In this document: piece after piece, positions 1 through 8,673 of the stretch | Position numbering within the stretch: position 1 is the stretch's first letter | Layout of the letters: every line of letters begins with the position of its first letter | DNA from: Burkholderiaceae bacterium 16 | GTDB lineage: Bacteria; Pseudomonadota; Gammaproteobacteria; Burkholderiales; Burkholderiaceae | DNA: 42,179 bases | Direction of reading: 5' to 3' | NCBI GenBank assembly: GCA_000955785.1 | Contig: JYOD01000134.1 | Coordinates: forward strand, 1-42,179 | Made by a program: the position numbers and the translations under genes | Notes under the pieces: generated by a model | Databases searched by the model: none | The model's input: the letters and a program-made list of their open reading frames with translations, nothing else | What the model was told of the DNA's origin: nothing

Positions 1-100
1 CCAGGCGGCTGGTGAACTTCGGCCTAGACTCTCCACACCGTCGCTCACGAACCCCGATATCCGGACACCACTCAGCGACGGGCATGGAAGCAGGCCCCTC

Positions 101-877
101 ATGAAACATCCGATGTCCATTTTTGATCTGAGCGGCAGAGCCGCATTCATCTCCGGCGCCTCAAGCGGCATTGGGCTGCACATGGCTCGCACGCTGGCAA
201 AGGCCGGAGCCGCTGTGGCGCTGGGCGCGCGTCGCGCCGATCGTCTGGAGGCCGTTGTTGCCGAACTCCGGACAGAGGGCCACAAGGCCTGCGCCGTCAG
301 GCTCGATGTAACCAACCCGTCAGGCATCGCCCCGGCATGGCAAGAGGCAGAAAGCCAGCTCGGCCTGCCCGTCGATATTCTGTTCAACAACGCGGGCGTG
401 ATCTACGTCGAGCGCTTCACTTCGCAAACGCATGACGAGGTATCCCGCATCTTCGACACTAACCTGAAGGGCGCTTTCCTGGTGGCTCAGGAGGCGGCGC
501 GCCATATGTCGGCGCGCGGCCACGGCAGCATCATCAATATCGCTTCGTCATCGGGATTGCGCGCAGGCGGGCAGATGTCGAGCTATGGCGCCTCCAAGGC
601 CGGACTCATTCACCTTACGCACATCATGGCCCTGGAACTGGCCGGAAAGGGTGTGCGCGTCAACGCGCTGGCGCCGGGCAACATCCTGACCGACATGCAA
701 GCGCAGTTCGCCGAGCGCGGCATCGAGTCAGGGATTCTCAAGCGCATACCGATGCGCCGGTTTGGCGAGGCATCCGACCTCGACGGCGCAACGTTGCTGC
801 TGGCCTCGGATGCGGGCCGGTACATGACAGGCGCCGTCATTCCCGTCGATGGCGGACAAGTCCTCAGCTGGATGTGA
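101..877 (+). CDS. SDR family oxidoreductase
   Basis: A 258-residue classical short-chain dehydrogenase/reductase, a cytoplasmic NAD(P)-dependent alcohol/ketone oxidoreductase of unknown substrate. The Rossmann cofactor motif SGASSGIG is at residues 18-25, NNAG at 96-99, catalytic Ser near 149-151, and YGASK at 162-166 supplies Tyr162 and Lys166. The ARR run (43-45) after the second beta strand hints at NADP(H) preference (inference). The C-terminus ends with the usual PVDGGQ. Start: ATG at 101 has a weak AGG upstream; an in-frame ATG at 113 is possible. It is the first gene of a run ending at 7458, so it probably acts in the same catabolic route as the CoA ligase and hydratase-like proteins downstream. 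Confidence 0.9.
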   Translation: MKHPMSIFDLSGRAAFISGASSGIGLHMARTLAKAGAAVALGARRADRLEAVVAELRTEGHKACAVRLDVTNPSGIAPAWQEAESQLGLPVDILFNNAGVIYVERFTSQTHDEVSRIFDTNLKGAFLVAQEAARHMSARGHGSIINIASSSGLRAGGQMSSYGASKAGLIHLTHIMALELAGKGVRVNALAPGNILTDMQAQFAERGIESGILKRIPMRRFGEASDLDGATLLLASDAGRYMTGAVIPVDGGQVLSWM

Positions 878-910
878 CCAGCCCCTCATAAAAACAGAAT
901 GGAGACCATC

Positions 911-1900
911 ATGAATCTAAAATTGCGCGCTGCATGCGCCGGCGTGCTCAGCACCGCATTGCTGGCACTGAGCCAATGCTCGTTCGCCGCCCAGGCCTAC
1001 CCTTCCCGGCCCATCAAGGTCGTGGCGCCGTATGCGGCAGGCGGCGCGATCGATATCGTTGCCCGCACCTTGTCGGATCCGGTGGGCCGAGCGCTCGGCC
1101 AACCGCTGGTGGTCGACAACAAGACCGGCGCGGCGGGCAACCTCGGCGTGGATGCCGTGGCCAAGGCACCGCCCGACGGCTACACCCTGACCGTCGCGCT
1201 CAGCTCCAACCTCATGATCAACCAGTTTCTGTACACGAAGCTGCCGTACCACCCCGAAAAGGACCTGAAGCTGGTTGCGAAGGTCGCCGAAGCCCCGCTT
1301 GTGCTTGCCGTGAGCTCGCACCTGAACGTCAGCAACGTTGCCGACCTGCGCAAGTACATGCAGTCTCACAAGGGAAAGATGTCGTATGGATCGTGGGGCG
1401 TGGGAACGATTTCCCATCTGAGCGCGAGCCGACTCAATGATCTGCTTGGCGGCGACATGGCGCACGTCGCCTATCGCGGCGAATCACCGATGATCAACGA
1501 CCTTGTGGCGGGGAACATCCAGGTTTCATTCGTCACCGGCGCACAAGCGCCACAGTTCATCGCGGCCGGGCGACTGAAGGCGATTGGCGTGACCGGCCCG
1601 GCGCGCCTTGCCGCATTGCCTGACGTCCCGACACTGAGCGAAGCCGGCGTCAATGACCCGCTGCTCCGTGCGGTGGGCTGGGTCGGCGTCGCCGCACCGG
1701 CCGGAACGCCTGCGCCCATCGTCGACCGGCTGGCGACGGAAATCGACAAGGCCGTGAGGAAACCAGACGTCCAGAAGCGCATTCGCGACCTGGGCTGGGC
1801 CCCGAGCTACCAGGGGCCCGAAGACATCGCCGCAACATATCGACGCGAGGCCCCGATCTGGAAGGAAGTAGTACGTCAATCCGGCGCCAAGCTCGACTGA
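911..1900 (+). CDS. Bug/TctC-family periplasmic substrate-binding protein
   Basis: A 329-residue tripartite-tricarboxylate-type solute receptor. It has a Sec signal peptide (charged MNLKLR, hydrophobic core, likely cleavage near residue 25-28, SFAAQA) followed by the family hallmarks YPSRPIKVV, the glycine-rich ligand loop AAGGAIDIVART and PDGYTL. Family members bind carboxylates in the periplasm. The start was placed at 911 rather than the upstream in-frame ATG at 899 because GGAG at 901-904 is well spaced for 911. It lies 33 nt after the SDR. No TctA or TctB membrane gene is present, as is common for Bug receptors. Ligand unknown; by context the substrate or inducer of this catabolic unit. 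Confidence 0.9.
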   Translation: MNLKLRAACAGVLSTALLALSQCSFAAQAYPSRPIKVVAPYAAGGAIDIVARTLSDPVGRALGQPLVVDNKTGAAGNLGVDAVAKAPPDGYTLTVALSSNLMINQFLYTKLPYHPEKDLKLVAKVAEAPLVLAVSSHLNVSNVADLRKYMQSHKGKMSYGSWGVGTISHLSASRLNDLLGGDMAHVAYRGESPMINDLVAGNIQVSFVTGAQAPQFIAAGRLKAIGVTGPARLAALPDVPTLSEAGVNDPLLRAVGWVGVAAPAGTPAPIVDRLATEIDKAVRKPDVQKRIRDLGWAPSYQGPEDIAATYRREAPIWKEVVRQSGAKLD

Positions 1901-1927
1901 TCCACCCCATTTCCACACGACAGCACC

Positions 1928-2401
1928 ATGACCAACTCTGCCCCCATCACGACAGCCGACCGCACCGCCGTGCGCGAAATGAACAGCTGGTTCTTCGACA
2001 CTTACTTGCCCGCCTGGGTCCAGATGGGCGCCAATGCCAGCCTGGAAAACGAGGCCATCCTGCAGTACTGGGGTGCCCCCCTGCACGCCGCATCGGTCAA
2101 CATGACCAAATGCCTGCTAACCGGCGACCAGGTCATCGGGCTGCTGCGCGCGAACCAGGAGCCATTGCAGGCGCAGCAGTACACCCACACCGTGGTACTG
2201 GATCGCGCCGTGAAGGGCTACAACAGCAACGCCGGCTCAATCGACGTGATCTGGTCGCGGCGGCGTGCCGACGAGAGCGAGATTGAACGCCGCGCAGTCC
2301 ACTTCGACATCCATCGCACGAGCGAAGGCTGGCGTGTCGTTACGGTGGCGAGCACGCTGACCGAACAGTCGTCGCTCAGCGAGATCTGGGAAACCGTTTG
2401 A
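1928..2401 (+). CDS. NTF2-like (SnoaL-type fold) protein
   Basis: A 157-residue soluble protein. The pattern of an N-terminal helix rich in Trp/Phe/Tyr (NSWFFDTYLPAWVQMG), a segment ILQYWGAPLHAAS, and a C-terminal antiparallel sheet (HTVVLDRAVKGY..., WRVVTVASTL) is what one sees in NTF2-like/SnoaL-like proteins, which serve as small isomerases, hydrolases or stability proteins. No catalytic residues can be assigned with certainty. It is 27 nt after the Bug gene and 16 nt before the hydratase-like gene, so is almost certainly co-transcribed. Exact family not recognised; the fold assignment is from pattern only. Confidence 0.7.
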   Translation: MTNSAPITTADRTAVREMNSWFFDTYLPAWVQMGANASLENEAILQYWGAPLHAASVNMTKCLLTGDQVIGLLRANQEPLQAQQYTHTVVLDRAVKGYNSNAGSIDVIWSRRRADESEIERRAVHFDIHRTSEGWRVVTVASTLTEQSSLSEIWETV

Positions 2402-2417
2402 ACAGGGAGACACGAAA

Positions 2418-3227
2418 ATGAAGCCTTCCACCAATGCCGGACTTGTGCTCTACCAACTGCGACAAGGCGTGGCGATCGTCACGCTCAACCGGCCGCCACA
2501 GAACCGGTTGACCCGGCCGCTCTATGCCGAGCTGGAAGCCGCGGTGCGCCAGGGTGTTCGCGAGGGTGCCCGATGCATGCTGTTCCGTAGCAACCTCGAC
2601 GATTTCTGCCTCGGTGGCGACTTTCGCGAGTGGCCACATCTCGAAAATCACGCCGCGCGGCGCGAACGCTTCGGCTATTCAAATGGCATCCTGAATGCCA
2701 TTGAATCCCTGCCGATCCCGACCGTCTGCGAGGTCAATGGCCGGGCATACGGTGGCGGCTTCGAGTTCGCACTGCACACCGATTTAATCATCGCCGCCGA
2801 ATCGGCAAGGTTCCGCTTTAGCGAGGCGACGTTGGGCGTATCGCCACTGGCAGGTGGGGTCCAGCGCATTGCCGAACGCAGCGGACGCAGCGTGGCTACG
2901 CGGCTGGTGATGCTGTCCGAAGAAATCACCGCGGCAGAGGCCCTGTCCCTCAATATCGTCGCAAAAGTTGTGGCTGATGAACGGCTCGCGGAAGTTGCGC
3001 GAACGCACGCGGAAAAGCTTGCCGCAGGCCCCACGCGTGCCCACGCGGTAACAAAGTCGGTTCTTGCTGCGTGGGCCGTCGGCGGCGTACGGGGTGCGGA
3101 CGAGGCGATGATCGAGCACGTGTCCGTGCTGCTCGCCACCGACGATGTGCAGCGCGGTGTGAGCTCTGCCATCCAGGCGATCGATGCCGGCCTTAACCGG
3201 CCGGAAATTCCATTCAATGGGCAATAG
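2418..3227 (+). CDS. Enoyl-CoA hydratase/isomerase-like protein (crotonase fold)
   Basis: A 269-residue crotonase-superfamily protein. Visible: VTLNRPPQN (21-29), the oxyanion-hole segments FCLGGDF (63-69) and GRAYGGGFEFAL (108-119), and FSEATLGVSPLAGGVQR (134-150). Glu136 matches the first catalytic Glu of rat enoyl-CoA hydratase (Glu144), but the position of the second (Glu164) is Arg162, within GRSVATRL. A standard water-adding hydratase needs both, so this member may be an isomerase, a CoA-thioester hydrolase or a C-C lyase. RBS AGGGAG sits just upstream of the ATG. It is embedded in the unit with the acyl-CoA ligase at 4964, which would make its CoA substrate. Confidence 0.88.
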   Translation: MKPSTNAGLVLYQLRQGVAIVTLNRPPQNRLTRPLYAELEAAVRQGVREGARCMLFRSNLDDFCLGGDFREWPHLENHAARRERFGYSNGILNAIESLPIPTVCEVNGRAYGGGFEFALHTDLIIAAESARFRFSEATLGVSPLAGGVQRIAERSGRSVATRLVMLSEEITAAEALSLNIVAKVVADERLAEVARTHAEKLAAGPTRAHAVTKSVLAAWAVGGVRGADEAMIEHVSVLLATDDVQRGVSSAIQAIDAGLNRPEIPFNGQ

Positions 3228-3240
3228 AGGCTAACGTCCG

Positions 3241-4155
3241 ATGCAAGCAGAAGAGCACTACATTCCCGCCGAGGGCGGCATTGAACTCCATGCCTGGGTC
3301 TTCCGGCCGACCAGCGGCATCGGCCCGGCTCCCGCCGTTACGATGGCGCACGGCTTCTCAGGCCTGAAGTATCGGGGCCTGCGCGAATACGCCGAGCGCT
3401 TCGCGGCAGCCGGCTTGATCGTGATCGTTCACGATCACCGCAACTTCGGGCTCAGCGGTGGCGAGGTCCGCGGCGATATCGATCCGTGGCGACAGATCGC
3501 GGACTGGCGCCGCGTCATCAGCTATCTCGAATCGCTCGATGGCGTCGATCGGCATCACATCGGCATCTGGGGAACGAGCTATGCGGGCGGACATGCGATG
3601 GTGCTGGGCGCCACCGATGCCCGCATCCGCGTAGTGGCGGCACAGGTTCCCATCGTCAGCGGATACGAACAGAGCCTGCGGCGCGTACCGCCCGATGCCC
3701 GCGCGGCCCAGCAAGCCCTGTTCAACGAAGACGAACGTGCACAGCTGCGCGGGGAGCCGCCGATGTTGCAACGCGTTGTGAGTCTTGATCCCGCCGTCCG
3801 TGCGGTCTACCGTTCGAAGGACATGATGGAATTCCATGACGCCTTCGAGATTCCGGACGGCGTGGAACACAGCGAGTTTGTCACGATACGCTCGTCAAGG
3901 CTGTCACAGATGTATGAGCCCGGGCAGTGGATTCCGCGCATCGGGCCGAAGCCGCTGCTCATGGTGGTGGCGGAGAACGACGTGGTGACCCCCACGGATC
4001 TGGCGCTGGCCGCCTACGAACGCGCCGTGGAACCGAAACGGCTGCAAATCATCGGCGGCGGTCACTTTGACGCCTACCGCAAGGAGTTCGAAGCTTCCAG
4101 CTCCGCCGCGTTGCGTTGGTATCAGACTCATCTGATGCCCGGGGCATCGGCATGA
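3241..4155 (+). CDS. Alpha/beta hydrolase
   Basis: A 304-residue serine hydrolase. The oxyanion segment HGFSGLK follows beta strand 3 (residues 37-43), the nucleophile elbow is GTSYAGG with Ser113, and acid and base are probably the Asp in VAENDVVTP and the His in GGGHFDAY near the C-terminus. The organisation resembles S15/X-Pro-dipeptidyl-peptidase-like and dienelactone-hydrolase-like enzymes, so it probably cleaves an ester, lactone or C-C bond. No signal peptide. It starts 13 nt after the hydratase-like gene and its stop overlaps the next start in ATGA (4152-4155), indicating translational coupling to a second hydrolase. Confidence 0.88.
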   Translation: MQAEEHYIPAEGGIELHAWVFRPTSGIGPAPAVTMAHGFSGLKYRGLREYAERFAAAGLIVIVHDHRNFGLSGGEVRGDIDPWRQIADWRRVISYLESLDGVDRHHIGIWGTSYAGGHAMVLGATDARIRVVAAQVPIVSGYEQSLRRVPPDARAAQQALFNEDERAQLRGEPPMLQRVVSLDPAVRAVYRSKDMMEFHDAFEIPDGVEHSEFVTIRSSRLSQMYEPGQWIPRIGPKPLLMVVAENDVVTPTDLALAAYERAVEPKRLQIIGGGHFDAYRKEFEASSSAALRWYQTHLMPGASA

Positions 4156-4934
4156 CGACGTCCCGCGGAAGTTCCCCGTCCCACAGCATCCTGGTGCTCT
4201 TACACGGCTATCTCGATGGCCCGGCCGTCTGGGCCCGCCTGATCGAGCACGTGAATCTGCCGGCGTGGCACATCGTACCCATCGCGTTGAAGGCCGGGCA
4301 GCCTCCGACATTGACCTCCGAGCAGCAGCTCGAGCAATACGCCACCGATGTGCTGACGCAGATTCTGCGGACATATCCTGAAACGTCGGCACGCTTTGTC
4401 GTGGTCGGACACAGCATGGGCGGGCAAATCGGCGAACTGGTGGCGAGGCGTCTTGGCAATCGGCTGGCAGGGCTGGTATTAATCACTTCTGCCCCACTCG
4501 CAGGCTATGCCTTGGCGCCGCCGGCCATGGAGCGCTTTGCATCGCGGGCCGGCCTGAAGGACAGGAATGCCATCGGTGAAGGCAAGCGAAGCCTAGCGGT
4601 TGCCCTCGATCAGGAGGGGCTGGAAATTCTCGTCGATTGCACGGTAGCTACCAGCCGCGACCACGCGCTTACGCAACTGCATGCATGGACCGGTGGCCAC
4701 CCGGCCGGCAAGTCCCCATCGCCAATAGGGCAGCCCGTCCTCTGCGTTGCCACCGACGACAAGTTCTTCACTGAGGATCTGATCGAAGCAACGGCGGCGC
4801 GATTCGCAAAAGCCACGATCGCCAGAGTGTCCGGCGCCGGCCACTGGCCACAACTGGAGCAACCGGAGGCATTGGCGCGAACACTGGTGGACTTCGTCCG
4901 TGCGCAACCACAAACGACCGTGAAGCAACCCTGA
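4152..4934 (+). CDS. Alpha/beta hydrolase (second)
   Basis: A 260-residue alpha/beta hydrolase, shorter and unrelated in detail to its upstream neighbour. Motifs: LVLLHGYLDG (oxyanion hole), the nucleophile elbow GHSMGG, and the catalytic His in GAGHWPQLEQPEAL near the C-terminus; the acid is likely the Asp in VATDDKFF. This is the arrangement of haloperoxidase/meta-cleavage-hydrolase-like esterases. The start at 4152 is chosen because it overlaps the upstream stop (ATGA); earlier in-frame starts would run deep into that gene. Two consecutive hydrolases beside a CoA ligase suggest that an ester or ring-cleavage product is processed. Substrate not deducible. Confidence 0.87.
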   Translation: MTTSRGSSPSHSILVLLHGYLDGPAVWARLIEHVNLPAWHIVPIALKAGQPPTLTSEQQLEQYATDVLTQILRTYPETSARFVVVGHSMGGQIGELVARRLGNRLAGLVLITSAPLAGYALAPPAMERFASRAGLKDRNAIGEGKRSLAVALDQEGLEILVDCTVATSRDHALTQLHAWTGGHPAGKSPSPIGQPVLCVATDDKFFTEDLIEATAARFAKATIARVSGAGHWPQLEQPEALARTLVDFVRAQPQTTVKQP

Positions 4935-4963
4935 ACTTCCGGCGCCTTACAGGAGACATTCGG

Positions 4964-6616
4964 ATGCAAGCCAACGAGACACACGCGCCGCCACCGGGGG
5001 CACAGTATCCACTGCTGATCAAGCAGCTGTTACTCACGCCACTGGCGCAAGCGCCCAACCAGTCGATTGTCTATCGCGACATCAACCGATATACATACCG
5101 AGGGCTGCGCGAGCGGATCGGCCGGCTCGCATCCGGGCTGCAATCGTTGGACGTTGGCCATGGAGAGACCGTCGCCATACTCGACTGGGACAGCCATCGG
5201 TACCTGGAGTGTTTCTTTGCCGTACCGATGATGGGTGCAGTACTGATGACCGCCAACATCCGGCTGAGCCCACAGCAGATCCAATACACGCTGGAACAGG
5301 CAAAGCCCAAGGTCCTTCTGGTTCACCGCGATTTTCTCGAGCTCGTCTCGTCGATGCGCAATGTGGTCGACATGGCGGCGTCCGTGGTGATCCTTGATGA
5401 CGACGATGACGGCACCATTGCCGATGGCTACGAAGCACTGCTGGCCGGCAACCGGTCTGATTTCATCTTTCCCGATTTCGATGAAAACACCCGCGCCACG
5501 CAGTTCTATACGAGCGGCACGACCGGCCTGCCCAAAGGCGTCTCTTTCAGCCATCGCCAACTGGTGCTCCACACGCTTGCCGTCTGCGCGGCATTCGCCA
5601 TGAGCAGTACCCAAGGGCGGTTCCATCGAGGCGACGTGTATATGCCGATCACCCCGATGTTCCACGTGCACGCATGGGGCATGCCCTATGTGGCGACGAT
5701 GATGGGCGTCAAGCAAGTTTATCCCGGGCGTTACACGCCGGAGATGCTACTCACGCTTCGCGCCCGCGAAGGCGTGACGTTTTCCCATTGCGTCCCCACT
5801 ATCCTCCAAATGATTCTGGATCGGGCAGAGGTCGACCAGGTGGATCTGTCAGGGTGGAAGATCGTGGTCGGCGGCGCACGCTTTCCCACTAGCCTAGCCC
5901 TCGAGGCTTTGAAACAGGGGATCGACGCGTTTGCGGGCTATGGTATGTCGGAAACCTGCCCCTTCGTCACCACCGCGCACGTGGATCCATCCATTTCCGA
6001 TCCGGACAATTCCGGCGAGGCAATCACCACGCGAACACTCGCCGGACGGGCGTTGCCGCTCGTTGACATGCAGGTTGTCGATGAAGCGATGCGAGTGTTG
6101 CCCTCGGGGAGTCAGACTCCAGGGGAAGTGGTACTGCGCGCTCCATGGCTCACGCAGGGATACCTTGCGAATGGCCAAGCCACTCAGGAACTCTGGCGCG
6201 GCGGCTATCTGCACACTGGCGATATGGGTATCATCGGCGAAGATGGCTACTTGCACATTACCGATCGACTGAAAGATGTGATCAAGACCGGCGGTGAATG
6301 GCTGTCGTCCGGCACGCTGGAGGACCTGATCTGCCAGCATCAGCATGTCAGGGAAGCCGCTGTCATCGCCGTGCCGGACCAACGATGGGGCGAGCGGCCG
6401 ATGGCGATCGTGGTGGCGGAAAGCGGCTGTCCGAGCTCGTTTGACGCAAGCGCCATCCGGCTGCACCTGGGCAGCTACGTCGCCTCGGGCCGCATTCCGA
6501 AGTATGCGATCCCGGACGCGATACACTTCGTGGATGCGTTGCCACGTACCAGCGTGGGCAAGTACGACAAGCGAGCCATGCGCGATCGCTACCAGCATGT
6601 CGGGAGGCAAACTTGA
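4964..6616 (+). CDS. AMP-forming fatty-acyl/aryl-CoA ligase (ANL superfamily)
   Basis: A 550-residue acyl-adenylate-forming ligase of the long-chain/medium-chain acyl-CoA synthetase class. The ATP-binding P-loop YTSGTTGLPKG is at 182-192, GYGMSE at 325-330 is the A5 motif, YLHTGDMG the A7 hinge region, and LKDVIKTGGEW the A8 core. Lys533 in SVGKYDKR is the invariant C-terminal catalytic Lys. The reaction is carboxylate + ATP + CoA to acyl-CoA + AMP + PPi in the cytoplasm. ATG at 4964 has GGAG (4952-4955) upstream. Its stop overlaps the IclR start (TTGA). By context it activates the acid that enters the crotonase step. Chain length or aromatic preference cannot be read from sequence. Confidence 0.93.
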   Translation: MQANETHAPPPGAQYPLLIKQLLLTPLAQAPNQSIVYRDINRYTYRGLRERIGRLASGLQSLDVGHGETVAILDWDSHRYLECFFAVPMMGAVLMTANIRLSPQQIQYTLEQAKPKVLLVHRDFLELVSSMRNVVDMAASVVILDDDDDGTIADGYEALLAGNRSDFIFPDFDENTRATQFYTSGTTGLPKGVSFSHRQLVLHTLAVCAAFAMSSTQGRFHRGDVYMPITPMFHVHAWGMPYVATMMGVKQVYPGRYTPEMLLTLRAREGVTFSHCVPTILQMILDRAEVDQVDLSGWKIVVGGARFPTSLALEALKQGIDAFAGYGMSETCPFVTTAHVDPSISDPDNSGEAITTRTLAGRALPLVDMQVVDEAMRVLPSGSQTPGEVVLRAPWLTQGYLANGQATQELWRGGYLHTGDMGIIGEDGYLHITDRLKDVIKTGGEWLSSGTLEDLICQHQHVREAAVIAVPDQRWGERPMAIVVAESGCPSSFDASAIRLHLGSYVASGRIPKYAIPDAIHFVDALPRTSVGKYDKRAMRDRYQHVGRQT

Positions 6617-7458
6617 GGAAACTGGGGAAGGAGCAGCCTTCGACCGAAATCATCGGGGACGCCGATGCTGCTGCATCCATCATCGAGGAAGGTGCCGACA
6701 GGAACTTTGTCGAGGCGCTCGCCCGGGGGCTGCGCATCCTGCAGGCATTCCATTCCAGCGAAGAGCGCCTGAGCAATCTTGAAATTGCTCACCGGTGCGG
6801 GCTGCCGAAGTCAACCGTGACCCGGTTGAGCTATACCCTGACCGCCCTCGGGTTCCTGCATCACATCCCCGAACTCGGGCGCTATCGCATCGGCCTGGCC
6901 ACGCTCACGCTGGCGCGCGTGACACATTCCCGGCTGGATCTGAGAGCGGCCAGCGAGCCGCTGCTGCAGGAGCTGGCTGACAGTACGCGTTCCATGATTT
7001 CGCTGGGCATCCGCGATGACCTTTCTGTCCTGTATATCGATTGCCGGCGAAGCCAGTCCACCGCAGTGACCCTCAATCTTGATATTGGCAGTCGGCTGCC
7101 GCTTGGAACGACTGCCATCGGGCGGGCACACATCGCGGTCATGGGCCCTTCCGAACGCCGCGCCGTCATGAACCGGCTCCGCGCGCTGAACGAGGCCAGT
7201 TGGCCAGCCATAGAGCAAGGCATCTCGAATGCATTCGTCGAAATTTCGGAGATTGGATGCGTGACGTCGTTTGGCGACTGGAACAAGGAAATCAACGGCA
7301 TTGCCGTACCACTGAAGCTCGGCAATGCACTGCCGCCGGTTGTCCTCAACGCTGCCGCACCCGCCAGAACGATTTCAGCGGAGAAGTTCATTTCCGAGGT
7401 ACGTCCTCGCCTGATCGCCACGGCCAGGATCATTGAAACTCGCTACAAGCGCACGTGA
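6613..7458 (+). CDS. IclR-family transcriptional regulator
   Basis: A 281-residue IclR-type regulator. A winged helix-turn-helix lies near residues 35-95 (ARGLRILQAFHSSEE, then LSNLEIAHRCGLPKSTVTRL), followed by the effector-binding IclR domain to the C-terminus (LRAASEPLLQELADSTRS; SRLPLGTTAIGRA). The start is a TTG at 6613: its Shine-Dalgarno GGGAGG (6602-6607) is 5 nt away and the TTGA overlap with the ligase stop implies coupling. An N-terminal tail of about 30 residues precedes the domain. As the last gene of the unit it most likely controls the operon it belongs to, with the acid substrate or its CoA ester as effector (inference). Confidence 0.92.
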   Translation: MRKLGKEQPSTEIIGDADAAASIIEEGADRNFVEALARGLRILQAFHSSEERLSNLEIAHRCGLPKSTVTRLSYTLTALGFLHHIPELGRYRIGLATLTLARVTHSRLDLRAASEPLLQELADSTRSMISLGIRDDLSVLYIDCRRSQSTAVTLNLDIGSRLPLGTTAIGRAHIAVMGPSERRAVMNRLRALNEASWPAIEQGISNAFVEISEIGCVTSFGDWNKEINGIAVPLKLGNALPPVVLNAAAPARTISAEKFISEVRPRLIATARIIETRYKRT

Positions 7459-7663
7459 CCGCATGCGCGCCGGTTCCCATACGTGCCGCAGATTAAGCAC
7501 ATCAAAGCGCAACCAGATCACCTCGCAAGCATCATCCAAGACGAGGCTGACCGGCTTCCCCTGACCGCCGAGGGCCAGCGATGCACGGCCAAGGAAGAAT
7601 ATTCTCAACCAACCTTGCGTAGCGGGCGGCGTCAGGTCATGCCCGAACTCGGGGTGATCACGT

Positions 7664-8665
7664 CTATCGCACTCTGACGACAACTTTACCCTTGGCCCGT
7701 CCCTTCTCGACGTAGGCCATGGCCTCGTTGGTCTCGTCGAAGGAAAAGACCCGATCCACTTCCGGGCGTATCGCGCCGGAATCAATGAGCGACGTGATCT
7801 CGCCCAACTGGCGCCCGCTGGCCCTCATGAAGAGGAACGAGTATGTCAGGTCACGACCTGCTGCCCGCTTCCGGACTCCCGAACTCAGAAGACGAACAAT
7901 CAAGTTCACGAACCACGGTGCTCCGATTCCTTTTGCGAATGCGGGATCGGGAGGGCCGGAGATCGAGATGAGTATGCCGCCGGGCTTAAGGACGCGCAGA
8001 GATTTCTCCAGCGCCGTTGCGTCTTGACTGTGGAGGACCACATCGTAGCCCTGAAGAATTTTCTCGAAATCGTCTTTTCTGTAGTCGATGACAACGTCTG
8101 CCCCGAGGCCTCTCACCAAGTCGATGTTGGCGCTGCTGGTGGTGGTGGCTACAGTGGCGCCCACATGCTTGGCCAACTGGATTGCAAATGTTCCTACGCC
8201 GCCTGAACCGGCTTGGATGAAGACCTTCTGCCCTTTCTTCAGATTCGCCTTCTCGATCAGCGCTTGCCATGCCGTCAGGCCCACCAGAGGAATCGATGCG
8301 GCTTCTTCCATACTCAGCGCCTTGGGCTTGATCGCCAAGGACTCTTCCTTGACCGCGATGTACTCAGCAAAGGTGCCGATGCGAAAATCATCGGGCCGGG
8401 CATAGACTTCGTCCCCCGGCCTGAATTGCCGAACGCGAGGCCCGACCTTGACCACGACGCCGGCCACGTCGTGCCCTAGGACGAGGGGCAGGCGATAGGG
8501 GAGTATGAGCTTGAACTCTCCGTTCCTGATCTTGGAGTCCAGCAGATTCACACCGGCCGCATGGATCTGGACCATGACCTCATCCTCACTCAGCGCCGGG
8601 CTCGGAACCTCAGTGGACCGCAACGCGCGTTTCTTTCCGTAGCGATCGAGAAGAAGTGCTTTCAT
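7664..8665 (-). CDS. Zinc-independent MDR oxidoreductase (quinone-oxidoreductase-like)
   Basis: A 333-residue medium-chain dehydrogenase/reductase without the zinc ligands of alcohol dehydrogenase. Features: GroES-like N-terminal domain with AGVNLLDSKIRNG and LGHDVAGVV, then the NADPH-binding Rossmann motif AGSGGVGTFAIQLAK. Such proteins reduce quinones, enones or 2-alkenals with NADPH in the cytoplasm. Start 8665 is preferred over the in-frame 8677 because GAGGG lies 5 nt upstream and MKALLLDRYG is the typical family beginning. It is the last gene of the TetR-led minus-strand unit, 8 nt after the DUF2147-like gene. Confidence 0.9.
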   Translation of the reverse strand: MKALLLDRYGKKRALRSTEVPSPALSEDEVMVQIHAAGVNLLDSKIRNGEFKLILPYRLPLVLGHDVAGVVVKVGPRVRQFRPGDEVYARPDDFRIGTFAEYIAVKEESLAIKPKALSMEEAASIPLVGLTAWQALIEKANLKKGQKVFIQAGSGGVGTFAIQLAKHVGATVATTTSSANIDLVRGLGADVVIDYRKDDFEKILQGYDVVLHSQDATALEKSLRVLKPGGILISISGPPDPAFAKGIGAPWFVNLIVRLLSSGVRKRAAGRDLTYSFLFMRASGRQLGEITSLIDSGAIRPEVDRVFSFDETNEAMAYVEKGRAKGKVVVRVR

Positions 8666-8673
8666 GGTCGCCC

